Shown here: piece after piece, positions 29,036 through 38,729 of the stretch
How positions within the stretch are numbered: the stretch's first letter is position 1
Layout of the letters: every line of letters begins with the position of its first letter
Assembly (NCBI RefSeq): GCF_002900965.1
Contig: NZ_PJOM01000004.1
Coordinates: 124,001-188,000 of the forward strand
Reading direction: 5' to 3'
Source of the DNA: Pseudotabrizicola formosa
Lineage (GTDB): Bacteria > Pseudomonadota > Alphaproteobacteria > Rhodobacterales > Rhodobacteraceae
DNA length: 64,000 nt
Notes under the pieces: generated by a model
What the model saw: the letters and a program-made list of their open reading frames with translations, nothing else
Database searches by the model: none
Told to the model about the DNA's origin: nothing
Made by a program: the position numbers and the translations under genes

Positions 29036-31297
29036 ATGTCCTCGAAAAACCGCGTGACCCCCGAAGAAGCCCTCGCCTACCACCTCGAACCGCGCCCCGG
29101 CAAATACGAGATCGTGGCCTCGACCCCGATGGCCACGCAGCGTGATCTGTCGCTCGCCTACAGCCCCGGCGTCGCCGTCCCGGTGCAGGCCATCGCCGAC
29201 AATCCGGCCTTGGCCTATGACTATACGGTCAAGGGCAATATGGTCGCCGTCATCTCCAACGGCACCGCCATCCTGGGCATGGGCAACCTTGGCGCCCTCG
29301 CGTCAAAGCCGGTGATGGAAGGCAAGGCGGTCCTGTTCAAGCGCTTTGCCGATGTGAACGCCATCGACATCGAGCTTGATACCGAAGACGCCGAGGAAAT
29401 CATCAAGGCCGTTTCCTTGATGGGCCCCACCTTCGGCGGCATCAACCTTGAGGATATCAAGGCCCCCGAATGCTTCATCATCGAACAGCGGCTCAAGGAA
29501 ATCATGGACATACCGGTGTTCCATGATGACCAGCACGGCACCGCGGTGATCTGCGCGGCGGGCCTCATCAACGCGCTGGAACTGTCAGGCAAGCGCATCG
29601 AAGACTGCCGCATCGTGCTCAACGGGGCCGGGGCGGCGGGCATCGCTTGTCTGGAACTCCTGAAATCCATGGGCGCGCGGCATGACAACTGCATCATGTG
29701 TGACACCAAGGGCGTGATCTATCAGGGCCGGACCGAGGGCATGAACCAGTGGAAATCGGCCCATGCCGCCAACACGCCCCTGCGCACGCTGGAAGAGGCG
29801 ATGCGGGGCGCCGATGTGTTCCTCGGCGTCTCGGCCAAGGGCGCGGTGACACCGGAAATGGTCTCAAACATGGCCGAAAACCCGGTCATCTTCGCCATGG
29901 CCAACCCCGACCCCGAGATCACGCCGGAAGAGGCCCATGCCGTGCGCCCCGATGCCATCGTGGCCACCGGGCGGTCAGACTACCCCAATCAGGTCAACAA
30001 TGTGCTGGGCTTCCCCTATCTGTTCCGGGGCGCGCTTGATATCCACGCCCGCGCCATCAATGACGAGATGAAAATCGCCTGCGCCCGTGCGCTGGCGGCA
30101 TTGGCGCGGGAGGATGTGCCGGACGAGGTGGCAATGGCCTACGGCCGCAAACTCTCTTTCGGCCGCGATTACATCATCCCCACCCCGTTTGACCCAAGGC
30201 TGATCTATGTGATCCCGCCCGCTGTCGCCAAGGCTGGCATGGATACCGGCGTGGCGCGCCGCCCGATCATCGACATGCACGCCTATGAGCAAAGCCTGAA
30301 ATCCCGAATGGACCCCACCGCCAGCATCCTGCAAGGCATCCATGCCCGCGCGAAACAGGCCCAGGCGCGGATGATCTTTGCCGAAGGCGATGACCCCCGC
30401 GTGCTGCGCGCCGCCGTCGCCTATCAGCGCGCCGGTCTGGGCAAGGCCCTCGTCGTGGGACGCGAGGCGGATGTGCGCGAAAAGCTCGAAGCCGCTGGTC
30501 TGGCCGATGCCGTGCGCGAGCTGGAGGTGGTCAACGCCGCCAACACCCGCCACCTCGATACCTACAAGGACTTTCTCTACAAACGCCTGCAACGCGAAGG
30601 CTTTGATGGCGAGGATATCCACCGCCTTGCCGCCCGCGACCGGCATGTGTTTTCCGCCCTGATGCTGCAACACGGCCATGGCGACGGGCTGGTCACCGGC
30701 GTCACCCGCAAATCGGCGCATATCCTGTCGCTGATCAACCATGTGTTTGATGCCACCGCCGCTGCTGGCGCCGTGGGCGTCACCGCTCTGCTGCACAAGG
30801 GGCGGATCATCCTGATCGCCGATACGCTGGTGCAGGAATGGCCCGAACCCGAAGATCTGGCCACCATCGCCATCCGGTCCGCAGGGGTGGCACGGTCACT
30901 GGGGCTGGAGCCGCGCGTGGCCTTCGTATCCTTCTCCACCTTCGGCTATCCGGTCTCCGAACGCGCCACCAAGATGCACGAGGCCCCGCGTGTGCTTGAT
31001 CGCATGGGTGTCGATTTCGAATACGAAGGCGAAATGACCGTCGATGTCGCGCTCAACATGGACCAGATGAAGCATTATCCGTTCTGCCGCCTGACCGGGC
31101 CGGCCAATATCCTCGTGGTGCCCGCCCGGCACTCGGCCAGCATCTCGGTCAAGCTGATGCAGGAAATGGCCGGGGCCACGGTGATCGGGCCCATCCTCAC
31201 CGGCGTCAAAAAGCCGATCCAGATCTGTTCCACCAATTCCACGGTGAATGACATTCTGAACATGGCCGTCATGGCCGCCTGCAAGATCGGCCAGTAA
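29036..31297 (+). CDS. maeB: NADP-dependent malic enzyme (MaeB type)
   Basis: The 753-residue protein decarboxylates malate to pyruvate with NADP. An N-terminal malic enzyme domain (about 1-430) shows [19 protein letters not shown], the metal and substrate site [12 protein letters not shown] and the Rossmann motif NGAGAAGIA. The C-terminal third resembles phosphotransacetylase ([25 protein letters not shown]), a fusion typical of proteobacterial MaeB and involved in regulation. AAGGAA precedes the ATG at 29036. It ends at a strong bidirectional terminator shared with msrA. Confidence 0.95.
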   Translation: MSSKNRVTPEEALAYHLEPRPGKYEIVASTPMATQRDLSLAYSPGVAVPVQAIADNPALAYDYTVKGNMVAVISNGTAILGMGNLGALASKPVMEGKAVLFKRFADVNAIDIELDTEDAEEIIKAVSLMGPTFGGINLEDIKAPECFIIEQRLKEIMDIPVFHDDQHGTAVICAAGLINALELSGKRIEDCRIVLNGAGAAGIACLELLKSMGARHDNCIMCDTKGVIYQGRTEGMNQWKSAHAANTPLRTLEEAMRGADVFLGVSAKGAVTPEMVSNMAENPVIFAMANPDPEITPEEAHAVRPDAIVATGRSDYPNQVNNVLGFPYLFRGALDIHARAINDEMKIACARALAALAREDVPDEVAMAYGRKLSFGRDYIIPTPFDPRLIYVIPPAVAKAGMDTGVARRPIIDMHAYEQSLKSRMDPTASILQGIHARAKQAQARMIFAEGDDPRVLRAAVAYQRAGLGKALVVGREADVREKLEAAGLADAVRELEVVNAANTRHLDTYKDFLYKRLQREGFDGEDIHRLAARDRHVFSALMLQHGHGDGLVTGVTRKSAHILSLINHVFDATAAAGAVGVTALLHKGRIILIADTLVQEWPEPEDLATIAIRSAGVARSLGLEPRVAFVSFSTFGYPVSERATKMHEAPRVLDRMGVDFEYEGEMTVDVALNMDQMKHYPFCRLTGPANILVVPARHSASISVKLMQEMAGATVIGPILTGVKKPIQICSTNSTVNDILNMAVMAACKIGQ

Positions 31298-31302
31298 GGC
31301 AA

Positions 31303-31327
31303 AAGGCCCGCCACAACGGCGGGCCTT
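31303..31327. terminator. Bidirectional terminator between maeB and msrA
   Basis: A perfect ten-base stem (AAGGCCCGCC / GGCGGGCCTT) with loop ACAAC lies at the convergent ends of maeB and msrA. A/T flanks are short on both sides, so strength is probably moderate. Confidence 0.8.
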
Positions 31328-31330
31328 ACA

Positions 31331-31963
31331 TCACTTGGCGAAAGCTGCCTGATTGCCCCAAAGCTGTTTCACCCGCGCATCGCGGCCACAGGACTGGCGG
31401 TAGAACGTATAGGCATTCTTCTTCTGCTTCGGCCCGGCGCGGGTCAGGATGATGTCGGAACTCTTGTAATAATCCTGATGATAGGCCTCGGCCTTCCAGA
31501 AGGTGCTGGCGGGCAGCACCGGGGTCACAATCTTCTGCCCCAACGCCTGCTGCGCCTCTGCCAGCGCCGCCTGCGCTGCCGCCTGTTGCGTCGCGTTCAG
31601 CGGGAAAATCGCCGTGCGATAGGCCGGACCCCGGTCGCAGAACTGGCCCCCCGCATCGGTCACATCAACCGACCGCAGGAACATCGCAATCAGCTGGGCA
31701 TAGGTGATGCGGCTGTTGTCAAAGGTGATCTCCACCGCCTCATAATGCCCCTCATGGTTCGGATAGGTCGGGTTCTGCATCGTGCCGCCGGTATAGCCCG
31801 ACACCACCGAGCGCACGCCCGGCACTTTCTCGAAATCCGATTCCACGCACCAGAAGCAGCCCCCGGCCACGATGGCCTTCTCCTGCGCGGCCTGCGCGCC
31901 CCCGGTGGTGGCGATCAGCGCCATAAGGGCCAAACCGGCCATAATCGACAGTATCCGTTGCAT
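31331..31963 (-). CDS. msrA: Exported peptide methionine sulfoxide reductase MsrA
   Basis: MsrA reduces methionine-S-sulfoxide in proteins. The 210-residue product begins with a cleavable signal peptide (about 1-26, [20 protein letters not shown]), so this copy acts outside the cytoplasm. The catalytic motif GGCFWC follows at 34-39, with Cys 36 as nucleophile, and the family segments [13 protein letters not shown] and [12 protein letters not shown] follow. Start ATG 31963 has GGGAG six bases upstream. The electron source for a periplasmic MsrA is not evident nearby. Confidence 0.93.
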   Translation of the reverse strand: MQRILSIMAGLALMALIATTGGAQAAQEKAIVAGGCFWCVESDFEKVPGVRSVVSGYTGGTMQNPTYPNHEGHYEAVEITFDNSRITYAQLIAMFLRSVDVTDAGGQFCDRGPAYRTAIFPLNATQQAAAQAALAEAQQALGQKIVTPVLPASTFWKAEAYHQDYYKSSDIILTRAGPKQKKNAYTFYRQSCGRDARVKQLWGNQAAFAK

Positions 31964-32107
31964 CACATGCTCCCTTGTCCTTGGCCGAACATCGGCCTGC
32001 CCGCACCGCGCGTCCACTCACCCATCGGTGATGTCACGCACAGGTGAAGCTGCCTCTTTCCCTTCGCGGCCCGCCCGCATAGCGTTACACCAAAGCCGGA
32101 GGACCGC

Positions 32108-33007
32108 ATGACCGACCACGTTTCCACCCATCAGGCCGAAGATGACGCCCGCAACGAAAGCATTCTGATCTGGGTAAACGGTGCCCTGAAACCGCGCGAT
32201 CAGGCGCTGGTCTCGGTTTATGATTCCGGTTTCATGCTGGGCGATGGCGTGTGGGAAGGCGTGCGGCTCTATAACGGGCGCTGGACGTTTCTGGATGAAC
32301 ACATGGACAGGCTGTTCGAGGCGGCCAAGGCGATTGATCTGGAGATCGGGATGACCCGTGATCAGGTCATCGCGGCGATCATGGAGACGCAAAGGGCCAA
32401 CGGCATGACCACCGACGCCCACGCCCGGCTGATGGTGACGCGCGGGGTCAAGACGCGGCCCTTCCAGCACCCGAAACTGTCACAGCGCGGGCCCACGATG
32501 GTGATCATCATGGAACATTCGCGCCCGAACCTGCCGCGCCCGATCCGGCTGGCCACGGTGCCGCATCTGCGCGGCCTGCCGATGACGCAAGACCCCAAGC
32601 TGAACTCGCATTCCAAGCTGAACTGCATCCTCGCCTGCATCGCCGCCGAAAAGGCGGGTGCCGATGAGGCGCTGATGCTCGACGTGCATGGCTTCGTGAA
32701 CACCACCAACGCCTGCAACTTCTTCATCGTGCGCAAGGGCGCGGTCTGGACCAGCACCGGCGACTATTGCATGAACGGGATCACGCGGGGCAAGGTCATC
32801 GACCTGTGCCGCGCCAATGACATCCCGGTGTTCGAGCGGAACTTCAGTCTGGTTGACACCTATGGCGCGGACGAGGCGTTCCTGACCGGCACCTTCGGCG
32901 CGCAGACCCCCGTGGGCATGATCGACGGCCGCCGGATCGGGACAGGGGAAATGGGCCCGATGACCGAGCGGATTCGCGGGCTTTACAAGGCCCTCGTCGG
33001 CGGGTGA
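32108..33007 (+). CDS. Class IV PLP aminotransferase (branched-chain/D-amino acid type)
   Basis: The 299-residue product belongs to fold-type IV aminotransferases (IlvE/Dat family). It has the start signature WVNGALKPRDQALVSVYDSGFMLGDGVWEGVR, the PLP lysine in SKLNCILACIAAEKAGADEALMLD and the conserved F(L)TGTFGAQTPVG near the C-terminus. It is shorter and less IlvE-like than housekeeping branched-chain aminotransferases, so substrate assignment is open. A sulfotransferase-like gene follows after 67 bases on the same strand and shares the terminator, suggesting one function. Confidence 0.85.
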   Translation: MTDHVSTHQAEDDARNESILIWVNGALKPRDQALVSVYDSGFMLGDGVWEGVRLYNGRWTFLDEHMDRLFEAAKAIDLEIGMTRDQVIAAIMETQRANGMTTDAHARLMVTRGVKTRPFQHPKLSQRGPTMVIIMEHSRPNLPRPIRLATVPHLRGLPMTQDPKLNSHSKLNCILACIAAEKAGADEALMLDVHGFVNTTNACNFFIVRKGAVWTSTGDYCMNGITRGKVIDLCRANDIPVFERNFSLVDTYGADEAFLTGTFGAQTPVGMIDGRRIGTGEMGPMTERIRGLYKALVGG

Positions 33008-33074
33008 CCCTTGCGCACACACGTCATGACGTCAGCCATACGCCTGCCATACCTGAACCATACGGAAAACAGCC

Positions 33075-33791
33075 ATGAAAATCGCCATGTGGTCCGGGCC
33101 ACGCAACCTGTCCACCGCCCTGATGTATGCCTTCGCCGCGCGGGGCGATTGCGCGGTCTGGGATGAACCGTTCTACGCCGCCTATCTGCGCGCCACCGGC
33201 ATCGACCACCCGATGCGCGACAAGATTGTCGAGGTGCACGAGGATGACCCGGCCCTGATTGCCGCCGCCTGCATGGGGCCGGTGCCGCAAGATAAAACCC
33301 TGTTTTATCAAAAGCATATGACCGTCCACATGATCCCGGACTTTGACCGTCAGTTCATGCGCAGCCTCACCAACGTCTTTCTGATCCGCCATCCGGCCCG
33401 CGTCGTGGCCTCTTATGCCAAAAAGCGCGAAGGCCCGACACTCGCCGATATCGGCTTTGTCCAGCAGGCGGAACTCTTCGATCAGGTGGCCGGTTGGACC
33501 GGCGAAGCGCCGTTGGTCATAGACAGCGCCGACATCCGCGCCAACCCCGGTGGCGCGCTGGAAAGGCTGTGCTCGGCGCTGACAATTCCTTTTGACGACA
33601 ACATGTTACACTGGCCCGCCGGACCAAAACCCTATGACGGAATCTGGGCGTCGCACTGGTACGGCGCGGTACATCGCTCCACCGGCTTTGAAGAACCAGA
33701 GGGGGACTTGCCTGACCTGCCGCCCGAGTATCAGGCGATTGTGGATGAGGCGCTGCCGTTTTACGAAAAACTTACCGCTCATAAGCTATGA
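33075..33791 (+). CDS. Sulfotransferase-family P-loop protein
   Basis: The 238-residue protein has a PAPS-binding-like loop at its start (WSGPRNLSTALMYAFA, residues 6-21) and a second motif FLIRHPARVVASY (about 103-115), the arrangement of cytosolic sulfotransferases. Its C-terminal helix ends the fold. It follows the class IV aminotransferase gene, and I recall plant aminotransferase-like proteins that fuse such a P-loop domain to an aminotransferase domain, so the two may act together. The true substrate, and whether it transfers sulfate at all, are unknown. Confidence 0.75.
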   Translation: MKIAMWSGPRNLSTALMYAFAARGDCAVWDEPFYAAYLRATGIDHPMRDKIVEVHEDDPALIAAACMGPVPQDKTLFYQKHMTVHMIPDFDRQFMRSLTNVFLIRHPARVVASYAKKREGPTLADIGFVQQAELFDQVAGWTGEAPLVIDSADIRANPGGALERLCSALTIPFDDNMLHWPAGPKPYDGIWASHWYGAVHRSTGFEEPEGDLPDLPPEYQAIVDEALPFYEKLTAHKL

Positions 33792-33796
33792 AAAAA

Positions 33797-33823
33797 GGGC
33801 CGGAAAACCGGCCCCTTTTTTTT
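33797..33823 (+). terminator. Intrinsic terminator after the sulfotransferase gene
   Basis: A seven-base GC stem (GGGCCGG / CCGGCCC) with an AAAA loop is followed by C and eight T residues (33816-33823). Preceding A residues make it bidirectional, also serving the opposing argG. Confidence 0.92.
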
Positions 33824-33843
33824 GGCATGCGTAAAGAATGCTG

Positions 33844-35073
33844 TCAGCCCTTTGCCACGCGCGCATTGCGGTTGGCGATCAGTTTCAGGCGCAGGGCGTT
33901 CAGGCGGATGAAGCCTGCGGCGTCTTTCTGGTCATAGGCACCGGCGTCGTCCTCGAATGTCACATGTGCCTCGGAATACAGCGAATGGTCCGACCAGCGG
34001 CCAACACAGGTGGCAGAACCTTTGTAGAGCTTGATCCGCACGGTGCCGGACACATGCTCTTGTGATTTGTCGATCAGCGCCTGCAACATCTCGCGTTCCG
34101 GGCTGAACCAGAAGCCATTGTAGATCAGCTCGGCATAGCGCGGCATGATCGAATCCTTGAGGTGCCCCGCGCCTGCATCCAGCGTGATCTGCTCAATCCC
34201 GCGATGCGCCTCCAGCAGAACGGTGCCGCCCGGGGTCTCATAAATGCCGCGCGACTTCATGCCGACAAAGCGGTTTTCCACGAAATCCAACCGCCCAATG
34301 CCATGCGCGCCGCCCAGCTCGTTCAGCCGGGTCAGGATGGTGGCAGGCGACATCGCTTCGCCATCGATCGCAACCGCATCGCCGCGTTCAAAGGAAATCT
34401 CGATATATTCCGGGGTGTTAGGCGCATCCTCGGGAGAAACCGTGCGCTGATACACATAGTCCGGCGCCTGTTCTGCCGGGTTTTCCAGTGCCTTGCCCTC
34501 AGAGGAGGTGTGCAGCAGGTTGGCGTCCACCGAGAACGGGGCCTCGCCGCGCTTGTCCTTGGCAATCGGGATCTGGTTGGCTTCGGCAAATTCGATCAGC
34601 TTGGTGCGGCTGGTCAGATCCCATTCCCGCCAAGGCGCGATCACCCGGATCGACGGGTCCAGCGCATAGGCCGACAGTTCGAACCGGACCTGATCATTGC
34701 CCTTGCCAGTCGCGCCATGCGCCACGGCATCGGCCCCATGTTTGTGCGCAAGATCAACAAGATGCTTGGAAATCAACGGCCGCGCGATCGAGGTGCCCAG
34801 CAGGTACAGCCCTTCATACAGCGCATTGGCACGGAACATCGGGAACACATATTCGCGCACGAATTCCTCGCGCACATCGACGATGTGGATGTTTTCCGGC
34901 TTGATTCCCAGCAGTTCGGCCTTGGCCCGTGCGGGTTCAAGCTCCTCCCCCTGGCCCAGATCGGCGGTGAAGGTGATCACCTCGCAGCCATATTCGGTCT
35001 GCAACCATTTGAGGATAATCGAGGTGTCCAGACCGCCGGAATAGGCAAGGACGACTTTTTTCGGGTTTGACAT
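33844..35073 (-). CDS. argG: Argininosuccinate synthase
   Basis: ArgG condenses citrulline and aspartate using ATP in arginine synthesis. The 409-residue product starts with the PP-loop AYSGGLDTS at about 10-18 and contains [16 protein letters not shown] and the citrulline-binding region [22 protein letters not shown] 35073 has GGGAG eight bases upstream and is preferred to the GTG at 35079. It is divergent from ilvA with 125 bases between starts and ends at the shared terminator. Confidence 0.96.
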   Translation of the reverse strand: MSNPKKVVLAYSGGLDTSIILKWLQTEYGCEVITFTADLGQGEELEPARAKAELLGIKPENIHIVDVREEFVREYVFPMFRANALYEGLYLLGTSIARPLISKHLVDLAHKHGADAVAHGATGKGNDQVRFELSAYALDPSIRVIAPWREWDLTSRTKLIEFAEANQIPIAKDKRGEAPFSVDANLLHTSSEGKALENPAEQAPDYVYQRTVSPEDAPNTPEYIEISFERGDAVAIDGEAMSPATILTRLNELGGAHGIGRLDFVENRFVGMKSRGIYETPGGTVLLEAHRGIEQITLDAGAGHLKDSIMPRYAELIYNGFWFSPEREMLQALIDKSQEHVSGTVRIKLYKGSATCVGRWSDHSLYSEAHVTFEDDAGAYDQKDAAGFIRLNALRLKLIANRNARVAKG

Positions 35074-35198
35074 GCGCACGCTCCCTTTGGGATTTGCGCG
35101 GGTCTAAGGCGAATTGCAGCAAAGGGCAAGAAACACAGCTGTTTCGGATACAATATCGCCATGCTTGCCAAAGCTGTGGCGCTACGGCATCCAAGGGT

Positions 35199-36446
35199 AT
35201 GTCAGATTTTGCCCATGATGCCCGCCTTGCCACCGATGCCCTGCGCGATCTGTTCGATCCGACGCCGTTGCAGCGCAATGATTATCTGTCGCAACGCTTT
35301 GATGCGGATATCTGGCTGAAGCGCGAAGACCTGTCGCCGGTGCGGTCCTACAAGCTGCGCGGGGCCTTTACCGCGATGCGCAAGGTGCGGGAGGCGCAGC
35401 CGGGGCAGCGGCATTTCGTCTGTGCATCGGCGGGCAACCACGCGCAGGGGGTGGCCTTTGCCTGCCGGCATTTCAGCGTGCAGGGCACGATCTTCATGCC
35501 GGTGACGACGCCGCAGCAAAAGATCGACAAGACGCGGGTGTTTGGCGCGGGTCAGGTGCAGATTGTGCTGACCGGTGACTATTTCGATCAGACACTGGCG
35601 GCGGCCCAAGCGTTCTGCGCCGAACAGGGCGCGTATTTCCTGTCGCCCTTTGATGATGACGATGTGATCCTGGGCCAATCCTCGGTTGCGGTCGAAATGC
35701 TGGATCTGCTGGGCCGCGATCCCGATCTGGTGATCCTTCCGGTGGGCGGTGGCGGCTTGTCTTCGGGCGTGACGCGGTATTTGCGCGACGTGGCACCGGA
35801 TGTGGCCTATCGCTTTGTGGAACCTTTGGGGGGCGCGTCCCTGCTGGCGGCTTTGGCCGCGCGGCGACCCGAAACGCTTGCATCGGTGAACAGCTTCGTG
35901 GATGGCGCGGCCGTGGCGCGGCTGGGCGACAAGACCTTTGCCCTGCTGGATTGGGTTGATCCGGCCCATGTCCTGCTGGCCCCCGAAGACCGGATCTGCA
36001 TCACCATGCTGGAAATGCTGAATGTCGAAGGCATCGTGCTGGAACCCGCGGGCGCGCTTTCAGTGGATGTGCTGCCAGAGCTGGCCGAGCAGATCCGGGG
36101 CAAGACGGTTGTCTGTGTGACGTCTGGCGGCAATTTCGACTTCGAGCGCCTGCCTGAGGTGAAAGAACGGGCGCAGCGCTTTGCCGGGTTGAAGAAGTAC
36201 TTCATTCTGCGCATGCCGCAGCGACCTGGTGCCTTGCGCGAGTTTCTGGAAATGCTGGGGCCGGAAGATGACATCGCACGGTTTGAATATCTGAAGAAAT
36301 CGGCGCGCAATTTTGGCTCGGTTCTGATTGGAATTGAGACAAAAGCACCGGAGAATTTTACCCAGCTGTTTGCGCGGCTGGATCTGGCGGCCTTTCCCTA
36401 TCGCGATATCACCAATGACGGAATTTTGTCGGAGTTCCTGATCTAG
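35199..36446 (+). CDS. ilvA: Threonine ammonia-lyase (threonine dehydratase), biosynthetic
   Basis: IlvA deaminates threonine to 2-oxobutanoate, the first step to isoleucine. The 415-residue product has the PLP lysine in VRSYKLRGA (about residue 48), the phosphate-binding glycines PVGGGGLSSG and one C-terminal ACT-like regulatory module (KKYFILRMPQRPGALREFLEML). This is the shorter alphaproteobacterial form; E. coli IlvA has two such modules. The ATG at 35199 has only a weak AAGGG. Its stop TAG shares CTAG with the stop of the opposing Hpt gene. Confidence 0.94.
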   Translation: MSDFAHDARLATDALRDLFDPTPLQRNDYLSQRFDADIWLKREDLSPVRSYKLRGAFTAMRKVREAQPGQRHFVCASAGNHAQGVAFACRHFSVQGTIFMPVTTPQQKIDKTRVFGAGQVQIVLTGDYFDQTLAAAQAFCAEQGAYFLSPFDDDDVILGQSSVAVEMLDLLGRDPDLVILPVGGGGLSSGVTRYLRDVAPDVAYRFVEPLGGASLLAALAARRPETLASVNSFVDGAAVARLGDKTFALLDWVDPAHVLLAPEDRICITMLEMLNVEGIVLEPAGALSVDVLPELAEQIRGKTVVCVTSGGNFDFERLPEVKERAQRFAGLKKYFILRMPQRPGALREFLEMLGPEDDIARFEYLKKSARNFGSVLIGIETKAPENFTQLFARLDLAAFPYRDITNDGILSEFLI

Positions 36447-36772
36447 GCTGCGCGGGCCTTGAGCCGGGAGACAAAGACATCACGCGATTGGTGATAGGTG
36501 CTGATCACACTGTCCAACGCGATATCGGCAGATCCGGACGCGGCGCGGCCTTCGCCGGTTTGGCAAACCTGAGCCAGACTGGCAAAACCAAGGTTGAGCG
36601 CGCTGCCCTTGAGGAAATGCAGGTCATGTTCCACGGATTGTGCGTCGGTCAGCGATGACAGGCGGGTGACCAGCTGATCCGTCTCTTCGAGGAAGAGGGC
36701 AACAATTTCGTCAAAGGAGTCGTGCCCGACCTCTGCCCGCAGCTCATCCACATGTGCCCAGTCGATCATCAT
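36443..36772 (-). CDS. Hpt-domain phosphotransfer protein
   Basis: The 109-residue protein is a free histidine phosphotransfer domain, with the phospho-histidine at residue 52 in DLHFLKGSALNLGF. It carries phosphoryl groups between hybrid kinases and receivers. It faces, head to head, a receiver-PP2C protein, making that receiver a likely partner. No histidine kinase lies nearby. Starts at 36772 or 36769 give the usual MIDW-type N-terminus; a longer frame to 36823 is possible. The ORF overlaps ilvA by four bases. Confidence 0.85.
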   Translation of the reverse strand: MMIDWAHVDELRAEVGHDSFDEIVALFLEETDQLVTRLSSLTDAQSVEHDLHFLKGSALNLGFASLAQVCQTGEGRAASGSADIALDSVISTYHQSRDVFVSRLKARAA

Positions 36773-36945
36773 GCCATCCGATCCTGTCTGGCCGGTTCCC
36801 AGACTGCTTCGTGGTCCGATCATGGCCCTTGCTTCTTAAGGCTTCGTTATCATGTCCCTGAACCAATCATGGAAACTTTTAGGCTTCACAGGTGCTTAAG
36901 TTGTTCGCGGCGACAGTGTCATCCGTTGCATGGACCGTGATCTTG

Positions 36946-38217
36946 ATGACCCTGACGATTATCGACAGCCCTGGCCAGCCTGAGCCCGCCGTCCTCGCGG
37001 GAGGCCCTTTGCAGGTGCTTGTCGTGGATGACAGCAAGGCCCAGCGGATGTTGCTTGTCGCAGCCCTGTCGCGCTGGGGATATGCCGTGCGCGAGGCGGA
37101 ATCGGGCGAGGCGGCCCTGATGCAATGTCGGACGCAGGTTTTCGACATCATCCTGTCAGACTGGATGATGGATGGCATGTCCGGGCTTGATCTGTGCGCC
37201 GCCTTTCGCGCCCTTGGGCAGGAGGGCTATGCCTATTTCATCCTGCTGACCTCCAAATCCGGCACGGCGGAAATTGCCACGGGCCTTGAATCGGGGGCAG
37301 ATGATTTTCTGACCAAGCCGGTGTCGGCGCATGAATTGCATGCCAGGCTGCGCGCCGGTGAGCGGATTGTGAGCATGCACAAGGAGTTGGTGCAGAAAAA
37401 CCGTCTGCTGGGCGCGACGCTGGCCGAGTTGCAGCGTGCCCAGCAGATTGTGGACCGTGATCTGATCGAAGCGCGCAAGTTGCAACAGGCGCTGGTGCGC
37501 GACCGCTGTCGCGACTGGGGGCGTGGCGCTGCGACGCTGTTTTTGCGCACTTCTGGTCCGGTGGGTGGCGATCTGGCTGGCTTTTTCGAATTGGATCCGG
37601 GCGTTGTGGCGCTGTATTCGCTGGATGTGTCCGGGCATGGTGTTGCGTCAGCCATGATCACCGCGCGGTTGGCGGGCTACCTGTCAGGGTCGGACCCGGA
37701 CCAGAATATCGCCTTGCAGCGCCGGGCGGATGGCGGGTTTGACCGGTTGCTGCCGGAACAGGTGGCGGCAAGGTTCAACCGCACCATGCTGGAGGATCTG
37801 CAGGTCGATCAGTATTTCACCATGGCCTATGCGCAGGTTGATCTGAACAGCGGTGCGGTGGCGCTGGTGCAGGCAGGCCACCCTTACCCCCGTATCCTGC
37901 GGGCGGACGGACGGATTGACCGGCTGGGTAGCGGAGGCCTTCCGATCGGCCTTTTGCCCGATGCGGAGCATGACCCGGTAACGGCGCAGCTGTTTCCGGG
38001 GGACCGGTTGCTGCTGGTGTCTGACGGGTTGACAGAATGCCCTTCGCGCAGCGGCGAAGAACTGGGCGATGACGGGCTGGATCACCTGATCCGGGCCAAT
38101 GCTGCGCTGGATTCGCGCCGGTTGCTGGACGCGCTGATCTGGGATCTGGCGGCACATCTTGGGTCTGAGGACTTTCCCGATGATGTGTCGGGGCTGGTGT
38201 TTGACTATCGCGGTTAA
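36946..38217 (+). CDS. Receiver-PP2C (SpoIIE/RsbU-type) phosphatase, RbaY-like
   Basis: The product of about 423 residues has an N-terminal receiver domain (LQVLVVDDSKAQRMLL, acceptor Asp 72 in IILSDWMMDG, KPVSAHEL), a coiled linker (about 150-195) and a C-terminal PP2C/SpoIIE phosphatase (GGDLAGFFELD, YSLDVSGHGVASAM, LLLVSDGLTECP). This is the RsbU-like layout of partner-switching systems, in which the phosphatase acts on an anti-anti-sigma protein. Rhodobacter capsulatus RbaY, linked to gene transfer agent output, has the same architecture; orthology is inferred. The start is ATG 36946 or an earlier GTG at 36892. Confidence 0.85.
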   Translation: MTLTIIDSPGQPEPAVLAGGPLQVLVVDDSKAQRMLLVAALSRWGYAVREAESGEAALMQCRTQVFDIILSDWMMDGMSGLDLCAAFRALGQEGYAYFILLTSKSGTAEIATGLESGADDFLTKPVSAHELHARLRAGERIVSMHKELVQKNRLLGATLAELQRAQQIVDRDLIEARKLQQALVRDRCRDWGRGAATLFLRTSGPVGGDLAGFFELDPGVVALYSLDVSGHGVASAMITARLAGYLSGSDPDQNIALQRRADGGFDRLLPEQVAARFNRTMLEDLQVDQYFTMAYAQVDLNSGAVALVQAGHPYPRILRADGRIDRLGSGGLPIGLLPDAEHDPVTAQLFPGDRLLLVSDGLTECPSRSGEELGDDGLDHLIRANAALDSRRLLDALIWDLAAHLGSEDFPDDVSGLVFDYRG

Positions 38218-38651
38218 GCGCGCAGCGCCCGGGCCAAAAACGCGCGGTCGCCGGGGTTCGTGATCTGATCAAGCGCCTGAGGCACCGTCATCCAGACCGC
38301 GCTATGCCCAGCCTCGGACGGCGGGCCAAGGCGCAGGATCGGACGGGCGAGATAGATGGTACAGATCTTCTCGGCCCATTTGTCGTATTCGGGCATGTAG
38401 GTAAAGCGACGATAGGCCCCCAATTTGCAGGTCACGGCGATTTTCCATCCGGTTTCTTCGAACACCTCGCGGTGCAGGGCGGGGATCGGATGCTCACCCG
38501 GATCAATCCCGCCGCCGGGCAGCTGAAATTCGGGGACAGGCTCTGCCTGATGCGTGGTCAGAACCTCAGCTCCGCGCAGCAATACGGCATAGACGCCGGG
38601 TCTGGGGCGGTATTTCTGGCCCGGTCTGACGGGATCGCCGAAGCGTCGCAT
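38214..38651 (-). CDS. Nudix hydrolase
   Basis: The 145-residue protein carries a complete Nudix box, GX5EX7REVXEETGW-type (GIDPGEHPIPALHREVFEETGW, about residues 48-69 in pieces), preceded by RPGVYAVLLRGAEVL. Nudix enzymes hydrolyse nucleoside diphosphate-linked compounds; the substrate cannot be told. The C-terminal GDRAFLARALRA helix is typical of alphaproteobacterial members next to hslO. It is divergent from hslO, and its stop overlaps the PP2C gene stop in a shared TTAA. Confidence 0.85.
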   Translation of the reverse strand: MRRFGDPVRPGQKYRPRPGVYAVLLRGAEVLTTHQAEPVPEFQLPGGGIDPGEHPIPALHREVFEETGWKIAVTCKLGAYRRFTYMPEYDKWAEKICTIYLARPILRLGPPSEAGHSAVWMTVPQALDQITNPGDRAFLARALRA

Positions 38652-38729
38652 GTCTTTGCCCCCTTGGTCGTGGTGTTGCCCTGCCTATATAGGCGCGGTA
38701 TGCCAAGATTGGCTCGCTAAGGAAACCCC

